DNA of 44,801 nucleotides from Paraglomus occultum (Eukaryota; Glomeromycota; Glomeromycetes; Paraglomerales; Paraglomeraceae), in the NCBI GenBank assembly GCA_910592205.1, contig CAJVPJ010000100.1, positions 1 to 44,801 on the forward strand, written 5' to 3'. The notes beneath the pieces were generated by a model. The model did not search any database, was not told where the DNA came from, and saw only the letters and a program-made list of their open reading frames with translations. The translations under genes were made by a program, and so were the position numbers. Shown here piece by piece: positions 32,133 through 43,489 of the stretch (position 1 is the stretch's first letter; every line of letters starts with the position of its first letter).

Positions 32133-34235
32133 TCAGCCACCAGCGTTAGCCATCAAGTAATTCAACGCATTATAATTGCCGGCATTTGCTGCGGTCCTGA
32201 GATACTGAAGTCCGGCCTCGGCCTGTCCGATGCTCACTAGAATTTTACCAAACTCGTACTGTGCCTCATGATGGCCTTTCTCGGCAGCCGCACGAAAATG
32301 GTTCATACATTGTACCGGTTGAATACTGGGAAGACCGGGGTGATTGCTCATGAGGTACATACCCAAGTAGTAATGAGCCACCTCGCTACCTCGGAGCGCG
32401 TGTCCTCTGAAAATTGGATAGGCTCGGGCATACTCGTTTGCTTCATGATAGGCAAGTGCAACCTCGAGAGCGGGTAACTCGTCTGGGATGATTTCGTACT
32501 CTTCCAACTCTTCGGATCTGTCAACGTTATCATCATTCCTTTCTGCCTCCTGGAGATGTCTTTCCGTTTGTAGTGATGTCGTATCTCGTCGAACAATGCC
32601 TTGTCTCCGAGACTGATCGTAAAGATCGTAGAGCATTCTACAGGCATCTTGCATTCTCGGTCGAGACGATGGTACTGAATTCCAGCATTTTTCCATTACA
32701 GCTTGATATTCCGGCGGTGTATCTTCTACTGTGGTTGGACGACCACCGTTTTGAACGTACGTTAAAAGATCATTATATGTCTTGATTTCATAATATGGCC
32801 ATTTATGTGATGCCAGTTCCCATAACAATATACCGAAACTAAGGCAATCAGACAAGTAGGGAAAAGAGTGACGATACAATCGTCATGACGTAAGTTAATT
32901 GCTCAAGAAACAGATATGTTTGTGGGTATGTGCAAATAAATACCTGTAGACGTCACACTTTCTCGTATATCGTTGTTGAGGATTAGACAGCTTTTCGGGA
33001 GCAGTCCACCTGCAAAATGATTAGAAATGACTATTCTCAAGGGCAACTCCAACACGTGCAATAAAAAACACATACCTTATCCTAATTGCTTGATCCCTAG
33101 CAGGCACAGAAACACCATCTTCCTTGCGGGAATATTCAAAATTGCTAAGCTTTGCTGTCATAGTCTCATCCAAGAGGATATTGGGACTCCTCACATCAAC
33201 GTGAAGCACTTCCCTTTCGTGACAGTAGAAAAGTGCGTGCGCGACTTGATGCGCTATTCTGTATTTCTCGTGCCAGGAGAACTGCGATGGATCATTGTTT
33301 TTTAAATAGTCTTCAAGATTTCCCAATTCAGCCCACTGAGTTATAACATAAAAACATTGAGCACGCTCTTCAATGCCAAAGCTGTCAATGAGATCAAAAC
33401 AGTCAGTGGAGTGCATCGATTTAAAACAATATCAAAGAATTCGACACGAATATTTACAATTTCAAAATATGATCGTTGTCACGCAAAAGATTCATTATTA
33501 CAACTTGCTTGCGGAAAAAATCTTTCGCTTCCTGGCTATAAGAATAATAAGTGCCGATCCTGATTTCAGCAACCGTTCCGCCCTGATACAATCTCCTTCG
33601 TACTTTTCGATGATCCCCTCTGAATACGGGATCTTCGCCCAACGGGTCATAGATCGCGTCAGGGTTAATCATTATATCACGCAATAGATTGTCGCTAGGT
33701 GTAGCACCGCCGGTGATTGCCGCGAGCTGGATTGTGTGTCTCGACTGATCGTTGACTGCTCCGTAAATGTCTGTAACTAAATCAAGAGTAATTTCGCCCA
33801 CTGCCGTTTCCATTTTCTTACCAATTTCTCGAAACTGGGATTCGATCTATATAGACATGTGATAAGTAATAGCACGTGCCTATAGGATGATGATGTAATT
33901 GTAATAGTGCATTTTACCTCATCAGAATTCAGCACACGCCATAGACTATAAAGCAAGCCGGGTTGTTGTAACTTTTCCATCAGTTGGGATGTATCATCTA
34001 ACGACTCTTTGTACAAATCTATTGCTCTGGAATTCAATCTTGATTGCTGGACTCGGATTATTCTTTCATGTGCTCTCTCTGCACAGTCTGCCAACATTTT
34101 ACAGAGCTTCTTGTTGTGCTTTGCTCTCTTGGCACTGTCTACGATAGTTGCAACCAAAGTTGCACACACTGCAAGCCCCGGGATCGGGGCTGCAGCAATA
34201 GTTTCAAGCGCGAGCCTAGCATATACGCTATTCAT
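32133..34235 (-). CDS. MLKL-like helical domain + TKL pseudokinase + Sel1 repeats
   Basis: Five phase-matched exons: 33918-34235, 33458-33846, 33076-33381, 32944-33009, 32133-32838; 594 residues. Residues 1-130 are helical, beginning with a hydrophobic stretch (APIPGLAVCATLVATIVDSA) then NKKLCKMLADCAERAHERI, the layout of the MLKL N-terminal / HeLo-like four-helix bundle found on fungal TKL kinases. Residues 185-435 are a kinase fold: WAELGNLEDYL hinge, HVDVRSPNILLD loop, TAPEKLS, SFGILLWELASHKWPY. The catalytic signs are poor: no Gly-rich loop, VAEIRI where VAxK is expected (Lys lost), HRD is HVD, and DFG is N316-F-E. After an acidic linker, residues 484-590 hold about three Sel1 repeats (ALRGSEVAHYYLGMYL, AEKGHHEAQYEFGKIL, ANAGNYNALNYL). 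It is probably a signalling scaffold or cell-death effector rather than an active kinase; the function is inferred. Confidence 0.88.
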
Positions 34236-34800
34236 AGTTCAAACAAAGACGATCTAAACATTTGATGAGAGTTTAAACTGTGTCGATGTAGCATATATTT
34301 GTGATGGTGATACAGGTCCGCTATTACTGGATGATGTCACAGGTAAAAGGATAAAGTTCCTAATTTATGCATTTTATGCGAGACAACTGGAAACTTTTAT
34401 TTACAACGACATAATAATAACAGAGTTTACGCTACAGACTTTTTGTTACTATTACAATGTCATTAGTATGATATTATTAGTTTTGTTCCTCCTTTTTCGC
34501 ACGCGACGCCACTCTTGAATATCTACCAATGCCTCCATTGTGAATAACATATTTGTAACACGTGATAACGCACAGATATAACGTTTATCGCTTTAATAAT
34601 GTATAACAGGAGAATCTAATATAAAAGAATTCGCATAATAGTTGGTCATGCTGTACATATTTGGCCTGAAAAAGCCACTATCATGCTCGTCTTGTAAGAT
34701 GTCGTTTGCGAATCTTTTGTTTTACAAGTCTCGAATCTTCGCAAAGAAATACACAGTATTCTTAAATTTCTATCCCAACTCAAGCCTTTCTTTTCCCTGC
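34236..34800. other. Spacer: pseudokinase promoter and neighbouring 3' end
   Basis: Head-to-tail interval on the minus strand, AT-rich. It should hold the pseudokinase promoter at its left side and the 3' UTR of the PPxY protein gene at its right side. Nothing else is seen. Confidence 0.45.
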
Positions 34801-35818
34801 CTACAATTCTTTTCGGAAAAACTTGTAACATCCAACGATCACTAGTCTCAGAGAATTAGCTAGACATATCGCGCTTCCCACATACACAAACGGTCGTATT
34901 GATCCTTCGACCAATTCGAATAAACACGTTAGCCAGATAACGAATCCGCCAGTTAGATTGTAAGCCCAATAAATTACTTGCATTTGAAAGAGTTTCCTGT
35001 AAAGAAGCGTGTTGGACCGTGGGTTATAGCAAAGAAAATAATAGTCTTCTTTACCTGTTAAGAGAATCGAAGAGGTCAGATATAGACAATGAAGATGACA
35101 ACATAAAGTAGAGAATGGGGAAAAGAAAAGATTCCCAAGTTGAAAAAGAAATGATTGTAGATATCTACCAATAAACGCAGCAACCCCTTTTACAAGTCCA
35201 AAGTCGGCTGAATCCAATCTTCGCAGATATACTATTGACGGAACTCGGAGGAAGATCTCCACGACCATCATTGTGCGTAATGCTAATTCCGCTTCGTTGA
35301 AATGTCCCTCTTTCTACATTAAAGGCAAAAACCCGTTTGAACAGATTAAAAATAATTTCTAATATCGGATTCGAACTATACAATAGTTTCACCCCGCGTC
35401 TGTTAGGCTACATACAGATAAATCAACCAAATGATATGATTTGTCGCTTTAAATATTGCCCGCTTCTTACCTTGGATCCAATATAATTTAACAATATAAA
35501 TCCATCGAATAATATAAAACTATTCATCAGCATAAACAAAGCATAGCCCGTTTTAATAAATACTGTCCAAGACTTTCTAGATCTCTCCTGCCTACTTTCG
35601 ACCCTGTTAACACCGCTTTCTTCGTCGTTGCCAGAACTCTGACTGTTTACGATCTCATGGTACGGTGGTGGAGACTCGTCGTCATACACATTGGTAGTGT
35701 GTGCTGGCGCTGGAACTGTTATTGTCGGAGGGATCTCTGTGAGTTCGTGGGTTGTGGGAGTATAGGATGGTGGTTTGGGATACGGCGTATATGATGGTGG
35801 GGAAGATTGTCCGGTCAT
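34801..35818 (-). CDS. PPxY-bearing multi-pass membrane protein, unknown family
   Basis: Exons 35471-35818, 35169-35313 and 34801-35054 join in phase; 248 residues. The N-terminal ~95 residues are disordered and Pro/Ser/Thr-rich with three PPxY motifs: PPSY at 7-10 and 16-19 and PPPY at 50-53. Then come hydrophobic helices: about 98-113 (YALFMLMNSFILFDGF), one or two in the middle, and two near the C-terminus (ending in YKFFRKEL, a basic cytosolic end). PPxY motifs bind WW domains, above all those of Rsp5/Nedd4 ubiquitin ligases, so a role in membrane-protein sorting or as a ligase adaptor is plausible; that is inference. An alternative reading with intron 1 retained also stays open for a while (35165-35392) but loses the membrane segments. 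Confidence 0.72.
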
Positions 35819-38688
35819 TTCAAAGTGAAAAGGAAAGAGTTATACAAATATGATATATTTTTGGTGTAGGAATAATTGGAGTCTAGCTCGCAATCGCCTT
35901 TCCTACTTTTTTTTTTTTTTCGTTTCGTAATTCTGTTCAAAGGAACCCGTCGTTCCGTTATATCAATGATGTTGGGAACCCGCTAGCCAATCAAAAGGGC
36001 TATCGCATACGCAAGTCACACAATGGTTCAAAATTACCAATCTGAATTACTGTATCAACTTTTGATAAATGACAAGTTTTGAGACCTTTGCAAAAGTGAG
36101 GATATTAATATGTCAATAGAATCGAATAGCAACAACTTGTCCTGTTTGTCAAGAAGGCGTTCTCTCTATTGCTATAACCATTTTTGTTGCAGATCAATTG
36201 CCACTTTTGGAAGGTGTTTTCAAAGACAATAATAGAGAATACAGGGGTCTACCGTAATAGTAATAATAATATTATTATTATTAAACATGGTAAACTGGGT
36301 AGTTACACCCCAGTTCATAGCTGTTGCGTATTAACCAATTTGACGGTATTATTATGCGTATTTCGTACTAGACCAATTTGTTGAAACTATATTTACACTA
36401 TATTACATATTAATATTAATATGTTAACCTGCTTCAGCAAAGACTCATCTCTGCCAAGAATTTCTGTCGATCTGTACCGTTTTTGGTGTCGAACCAAATT
36501 ATTGCAAACCACGCTACGGTTACCATATACATTGCTGCGACTTTTCGAAAGTATAATCAAACCAGCACCAAAATCATTGATACTTGCGTGCTAAACGGAC
36601 GCTATAACGATTTCTGTAAATATAGATCTTTCGTGTTAATACGGGGCTTATCTTGGCAATAAAATCGTACTATAATATAGTGTATAAAATGGTAACTGCA
36701 ACCCATCACATGGCTGCGATCATGAAAGTTCATTGATTTCTTGCAGAAAGGAGGGTTGACAATCAGGGACAATCCAATAGATCGAACGTTTAATACAGAT
36801 CAACAAGTAGTACAGTTAATATACCCCCGACGGTCAAGGACGTTTCTGTGATATCATTCTTACTACTGGATTGCCATAATTGTGAAGACACACAATTAGC
36901 TAGATCGGCAGTTGAACGGACTATTTCCGCTGGTTTTATTGGTCACGCGATTAACATTTTAATTCTTTGTTTGACTCGATTGTCCCTGATACTGAGCATG
37001 ATTTTCAGTAACGCGATTTTTAGTGCAACACTATCGCTTTCCATCCGTTGGTGAAACTTGGCATATATGTTTTCGATAACTTATTCTCCTGCGTAACTCC
37101 ACGATGGCGTCACAAGGATTTCGGACATGACGCCATAGTATTGGTACTAATAAACAATTACAATAAGTAGTTAGGGTAGACGTGACATCCGCAAAGTGAA
37201 GAGCAGTTTTTACACTCCCATGTACATTATTAATTTCCTGGTAGTTGCGAGCCATTAATTCCTATATCAATAACATTATGATGAGACTCTCATTTAATCT
37301 TATCCACTTCTTGATCCTATCCATATCCAGTTGTTCCAAATAGTCTTTAATCTGTTTGTTACAAAGAACAAATATAAACTCATAATATGACTGTGAACTT
37401 ACTGCAGAAAGAGCGGGAGAGGCGTGCGAAAGTTTTTGTTATTAAAATAAACTAGGCTTTTGTATTGTATAAATGGTTAACTTGTACGGAAAATGTACGC
37501 GGCTTCTAGAATCAACATATAAAAACACGCTTCATTAACAATACCAAATATTTCGAATTGGGAATGCCTATCTGTAAAACTACTTGATAGTGCACAGTTA
37601 AGAGGCGTCAATTTTGATAGTAAATCGCCGTTGTTGATGGCGGTCTGTACGAGAGAATAAAAGTTTGTGAGAATGTTTGTAGTAATAGACAACGTCGTTT
37701 TGTAGTAGCATGATGTTAATCCACTCCAGCTGTCCTACGTCCGAATACACTTTTACGCTAACTTGACATATATGCTACCCTGTAATTGCTTCCATCACAA
37801 TAGTAGAGTATAAATTTCTGTTGCCAAGATGCCATAATCTATTTAGACCTCATTACTTGTAAGAATAATCGAACTTCAAATCTCGCACATTTTCCACCCA
37901 CAAATTCCAGCATGTTTTCTCTTTCCATCCAAATGACTTTGCTTTCTCATCAGCGCAACCTTTCTGAACGTCTGTACGCGTACGGCTGACAAGGTGGTGA
38001 GAAGAGCCAAAGCGTTGCAGAGTCTATGTCAGATTTTCAGAGTGTCAAAAAAAAAGGTAGGAAGGAAATGACAAAGGAAATCATAACGTGCACAAGTTAG
38101 TCGGAATGTTGAACGTTCTCATTAAATGCATCATCAAGAAAGAGATAGAAAGCACTCTCGACAGGAATTTTACCCGATATATTTTATTGGCCGTATTGTT
38201 GATATTGAACGAAATGAATGCTTTAAGTGTGAAGAAGAATAAGCGTTAAGTATAGAAAAGTAGTATGTAATTAGATGACGAAGGACGGCTGGTTTCGTAC
38301 AATTACCAACAAAGCGGCTAGAATAGAACCACTCGTATTATTTATTGCGTAATGTATAAATTTGGATTTTTTATTATTATAACAAAAAAAGTGTAACAAT
38401 GATGATAATCAAGACGCTTTTGCCAGACAACTGTAAGCAATTTGAAAGGCTCAAGGCTCTTTAAATGCACACTAACAATTACTAATATATGAGACGTTTT
38501 AACTCGATTATTCCTGGACAATTTCGTAGCATTGTTTGCAAATGGATAATTATTTAAGCTTATAATATTAAGTTACAGTATCTTTTAATTGTATCGTTTG
38601 TGTATGCATTACTGCTGCATTAGTCGTACACATGAACAGAAATACTGCGAGGCAGCAAAGCGGAAGCGCATGAAAATTGAGGGGAGCC
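35819..38688. other. Long AT-rich spacer
   Basis: Nearly 2.9 kb without a supported gene. A T-run lies at about 35906-35919, ATT/AAT trinucleotide runs at 36256-36281 and a perfect 20-base AT palindrome at 36405-36424. Two short minus-strand frames (37477-37692 and 37031-37255) contain faintly ankyrin-like pieces (TAINNGDLLSKLTPLNCAL and GSVKTALHFA) in the right order, perhaps relics of an ankyrin gene. Confidence 0.4.
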
Positions 38689-38750
38689 GTTCACTTGCCC
38701 GACAGTCATTTGCCCAACAAATATTTACCAGCCTTGTCGGGCAAATGAAC
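38689..38750. mobile_element. MITE-like inverted repeat
   Basis: GTTCACTTGCCCGACA (38689-38704) faces TGTCGGGCAAATGAAC (38735-38750); 15 of 16 positions pair. A further copy of the arm, GTCATTTGCCCAACA, follows the left arm directly. The 30-base centre and good arms suggest a very short miniature element or a solo end pair of a DNA transposon. Confidence 0.55.
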
Positions 38751-39671
38751 CAGACCCAAAATTGAGCGTAACTTTCTTCAATTAGATTTATCGCAGTTCG
38801 GTAGGTAAGTCAGATTCAAAACGCATCCCAGCAGATATTTTCCATACAAGACAATCATTGCAAAGAGGTTGATCAATTTACCTTATTATTATGATGATAC
38901 AGTAATTACAAGGCTACTATTGCAATGTGTCTTATATACACGCTTGCAGCAGTGACGGGGTTTATATACGACACCAGAAAAGTTTTTACTATACTAACAT
39001 ATATTTTGTGTATGCACTATACGTTTCGCTAAATCCTATATTACAATCCTTTGTTTATGTTCTGGCCCGTAGCGAAATTCAGCCCGATTCTAAATCAGGC
39101 ACGCGTCAGAATATTTATTTTACAGTGAAACTCTATTTCAAAGTCCCGTTTTAAGACTTTGCAACGTCGGTTTGAAAATAAATTGAGCGAATTAATTTTG
39201 ACTCTCAAATAATAATGATGATAATGTATACTAAATTTACTATACTGTACTATATTTACGGGGATTTGAAGAAAAAAACTAATTGACGAACGAATAAATA
39301 AAAGTTAGTAATATGTTATGACCCATTCTGGGATGATAAATTATTGGCAGAAGATTGTGCACTTGGTCATACGTACGAACATATTCAAAACCTCGCTCTT
39401 TTAAACGACATATTTCAGCTTCTGGACATCAGACAAACCTCTTCCCTTTTTCTCTTTTCTCTTTATCGCTAATTACGCTCTCCTGATGCACATACTTTTC
39501 CTATTTTATTTTTTCTTCGCCTTCCATTCGTTCTGTCAGCGCTTCATTTCCTAAACTGGTTGTATTGTTAAAATCCTCTTGGTCAACATGTGTTGTATTA
39601 CGATTGGTCCAAATCCATCAAGACTTACTATATAACATTATATCGAGGGAAAACATAATGATATCTTGACT
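38751..39671. other. Spacer upstream of the modular kinase
   Basis: No supported gene. ACAGTGAAACTC at 39122-39133 matches the outer end of the transposon end at 175-187 in reverse, so it may be a lone pogo-like end. The promoter of the following gene should lie in the last few hundred bases. Confidence 0.35.
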
Positions 39672-42140
39672 ATGATGAGAACCACCGTTAATAATCCAGC
39701 AATTGACAACTTGATTAAAACCTCCTTGGAAAGTCATGATTATAAAACTTTCAGATTGAAATGGGTTCCTTACTCAGAGATCACAAGCATAAAGCCAACT
39801 CAAATTGACAACGTCTATTATGCTGTTCGCAAGACAACATGTAGTTGTGAAGATGATGAACTGATGTTGCTGTTGCTTGGCAGTAACGAAGAATGTACAC
39901 CGACACTTGTGAGTGAGTTTGCTAGAATATACTCACTACCAACACACGAGTACAATAACGATGACAATAAGTTTAAAAGATATTCCAAATTGCTTAAGAA
40001 TCGCAACAGACTCATAAAGGGATTTACTAAGTTTAATAACAAGTGTTACATGGTCGCCAGTATACGGTTTTATCACTGTTACTCTCGATATGGATTCTGC
40101 ACTGCATGCGGAATATTCCGATGTAGTCCCTTGTGGTGCATTTGTGGTCATAAAGGATTATTCGATGGATGGACTAGCAACAACAAGCAGCTCGATGCAT
40201 TGATTAAGAAATCTCAATTACAAACAAATTCACCAAATCATGCATATTTGGAATGGATCCCATTTGATTGTATTGTGGATCTAGGTCCTGACGTGTACTT
40301 ATGTGGTCTACCTACTTGTAGCACTGTGAAATTGATTCCACACGAGATAAGGGATGAGACACATGATTCATTATCATATTATGTCGAGGTAAACTATTTA
40401 CTTATGCATCATATTTGTTGGATAGTTTAAATAATTATTGACTTATTGTTATGTATTATTTCTACTAGTTATGTGATGAGCATCCTGATATTCTTAGCAC
40501 GGATGTTTGGATTATCATTGGATTTACGTATAATACAAGGGAACAAACGTATTGTCTAATAAAGGAAAAATATGGGCATGAATTATGCCTGGCGTGTACG
40601 GAGCAATTAAACCGCACGATAAATGCATTCTGTTATGGATGTAAAGCACCAAGACCTGTCGATTGGACCACAGGCAACAAGCCATTGGATTCACTTATTA
40701 TGGAGTCATGGCGTAATACAAGGAATGAACATGATGCGTATATACAATGGATAGAATATTCTCTATTGTCAAACGTGCAAGAGGTGACATTATTGCGCCA
40801 TGGATGCACACACGTAGCAGATTGGTTAGACTCGGCAACGAATAAATTGACTCGTGTATCACTCAAAAAGATAGTTGACGAACAAAACGACCAGGTATTT
40901 GATTTTTATCAGGTAAATTATTTCATATTAATATTGATATGTGAACAATGCAAATAATGTTTAAACTTGCAATGACTGTATTTATTTGCTCACACAGCTA
41001 ACCAAGGAACATCCGGATATATCAACACCTGATAATGTTTGGATACTTGGGATCACTCAGGTGCCATGTACTCGCGAATATTATTTAGTTTTCTACCACA
41101 ACATACATGCAATATTAGACAGGTTTATACAAAATAATAGACGTGTATACTACATGAAGTATTATATATATAGCAACTTTCGCGAACTGAAAGAGATCGG
41201 ATCTGGTGGTCATGGAACAGTTTATACTGCTAAGTGCACAGTAAGACCAGGTACAGTTGTGCTCAAACGGTTTAAGAGTTTTGATGGTATGCCAGAATTA
41301 TTTATTAATGAGGTAAGCAATAATCGGTAATATCAATTAATGTGGGTTTAACTTGATGCTGTATTTGTTTCCATTTCATAGCTTCGTTTTCATTTCATAG
41401 TTCAGAAATTATATTACGTGTTCAAGGACTAGAAGTTATTTCCTTAGAGTCTATGGAGTGACACAAGATCCAGAAACAAAAGAGTATATGATTGTTATGC
41501 AATATGCTAACAATGGTAGTCTTTTGTCTTATTTGGATCGAAATATTAACGAATTGACGTGGAAGAAGAAATTAGAGTGTTTGAGAGTTATCGCACAGTC
41601 TCTGCATTTTATTCATGATGCAGGATTAGTACATTGTAATCTTCATGGAAGAAGCATTGCTTTGTATTATGGAACTCCATATATATACAATCTCGACTTC
41701 TCACGATCGGTGAATTCACGTCAACGAATTTCAACCCTTCGAGGCGCTTTACCCTTTATTGCACCAGAAGTCTTCCGTACTCGCAAATTTACTCAGAAAT
41801 CAGACGTGTATTCTTTGGGGATTATTATGTATTTAATGGCTACTGGTGAATCGCCTTTTAGAGATAGGCAATCTGATGAAAGTTTAATGCGCGATATTAT
41901 GGCGGACTACGGCCGTCTATGCCCGATTCCGCACCAGAGGAATACAAGAAACTTGCCGAGCAATGTTGTGATGCTGATCCTGATGAGCGTCCTGATCCTG
42001 AAAGACTTAGGTGGGATATTCTCAAGCTTATTAGAAAGGTATACAAAGACGATTCTATCGGTAACGTATGGAATACTATCTATCATAATGATGTTGGACC
42101 CTTATTATTATCGCGTCTCGAGGAGAATGATATGATGTAA
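39672..42140 (+). CDS. Kinase-like protein with tandem decayed N-lobe/zinc-ribbon modules, frameshifted
   Basis: Exons 39672-40388, 40469-40912, 40998-41312 and 41401-42140. Each unit has a linker (LKWVPYSEI, LEWIPFDCI, IQWIEYSLL) followed by a remnant of a kinase N-lobe ending in a beta4-beta5-like strand pair (HPDI...WILGITQVPCTREYYLV). Two units are capped by Cys clusters (C143, C146, C156, C158 and C279, C282, C294, C297), like the zinc-ribbon linkers of glomeromycotan TKL kinases. The last module is a whole kinase domain: loop GSGGHGTV (455-462), K477, hinge, LPFIAPE, DVYSLGI. The catalytic loop reads HCNLHGRSI (Asp to Asn; the later Asn to Ser) and DFG/DLG reads N-L-D, so catalysis is unlikely. 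A one-base loss near 41900 shifts the frame; the end, GGLRPSMPDSAPEEYKKLAE, lies in the other frame and stops at 42140. Without compensation the protein stops at 42135. It is a pseudokinase or a young pseudogene. Confidence 0.8.
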
Positions 42141-43133
42141 TGACTTGAACATATTCTGATTTCGTGTGTCCTTTATTAAGCACAGCTCTCAAACATATTC
42201 TGAATAGACTTGTAATTTAATAATTTCGTCTCTTTAATTAATTAAATAAATACGATATGCTTCTATGTGGTTGAGTTAAAATAAATGGTGCACGTTTACT
42301 GTTAGCCGCCTTGCCCGAGTAGTAACTTGAATAGTAAACAAAGAGTACATTATTAAAGTTTATGAAACCGGTAGTAAGCTTGATGCTAATCGTACCTAAA
42401 AAAATGCGTGGCTACTACTACTGGTGAAGTTTGCATTGCCAATTCAGCACCCGGCCAGATGATGCTGCCTCCTAGTATTGTTTTCATAGTCAAAACCAAA
42501 TCTTACTCAAATGACTCATGGAGTTGGCCAATGGGCAAGCTTAACTCTCCTGTAACCTACACGTTAATATGGGGCATACTGCAACAAAAAACCAGACAAA
42601 GGGAACATTCTTAAATAAGAGGCTGGTGTGGCTGAAAGTTAACTAATTTGACTAACACTAGTGGCGGTTTGAAAAGCAATAATGGTGCTTATTCATAACT
42701 TATGGACTTGTTAATTTTAATGCTCACTTTACTATACCAGAATGTGATGAATATAAACCATAACATGATTAATATAGGATTACCTCTATATATAAAAAAT
42801 ATTAATATAAAACTAATTTACATTAAGTCCATCATGGAACCCAAGAATTATAGCACCATTAGAAGTATTCTAAAAAAAGCTCAAGGAGAAAAATTGCGCC
42901 TTATGTTTTTAAAATGAATGATACTCAAACTCTCCAAGAATATCTAGATACAGAAAAAATTACATATGAAATTTACCAAGAGGAAAGGAAAATCATAACT
43001 ACTAAACGATCATTAAAACCAACACATGATGAACATTGAAAGAAACAAAAACTTGAAGAAACGTAAGGAAAATAAATTTAACGTACAAGCTTCCCACCAA
43101 CGCTTCCACTTCGTTGAGTGTTGATCATATTTC

Positions 43134-43222
43134 GCTACTTTGACACAATGCAATTAGTTTCATGTCCTTTATTAGGCGCAACTAAGGTGGACCTCTAAAG
43201 CTGCTTTGACACAATGCAATTA
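43134..43222. repeat. Direct repeat, 23-24 bases
   Basis: GCTACTTTGACACAATGCAATTA at 43134-43156 and GCTGCTTTGACACAATGCAATTA at 43200-43222 differ at one base. The stretch TGTCCTTTATTAGGCGCAACT after copy 1 resembles TGTCCTTTATTAAGCACAGCT near 42168, so a longer dispersed repeat may be involved. Confidence 0.6.
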
Positions 43223-43323
43223 AAAAGCCAAACAATGTAAAGATAATTCAAATTTTTTGTAGGCATAAATTTTATTATTTTAATTATTGAATGCGCGCTC
43301 TTGAAGATATAATAATACTAAAG

Positions 43324-43405
43324 CACCAGAGTAATTGCATGGGAGGAAAATACTCGGACCCAAAGTCATTACTGAGTATAACCTATTATTTGGTCACTCT
43401 GGTGC
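43324..43405. mobile_element. Possible MITE with 10-base terminal inverted repeats
   Basis: GCACCAGAGT at 43324-43333 pairs perfectly with ACTCTGGTGC at 43396-43405. The 82-base unit has no coding capacity. The arms are short, so chance is not excluded. Confidence 0.4.
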
Positions 43406-43489
43406 AAATTAATTTCATTCTTCTTTACTATCACTGTTATTATTATCCCATTTGAGTAATTTACTTCTCTTCGTCGATTCAACGTTGGA

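Larger units (their letters stand above)
42141..43489. other. Spacer with repeats and transposon-like debris
   Basis: Short open frames at 42408-42614 and 42702-42917, and a Lys/Gln/Thr-rich stretch at 42914-43039, look like decayed multi-copy genes; none has a domain I recognise. The direct and inverted repeats listed separately lie in its right half. Confidence 0.4.

Noticed and set aside
34646-34845. Overlapping open frames on both strands of the 3' flank
   Set aside because: No domains; they overlap the end of the PPxY gene and each other.
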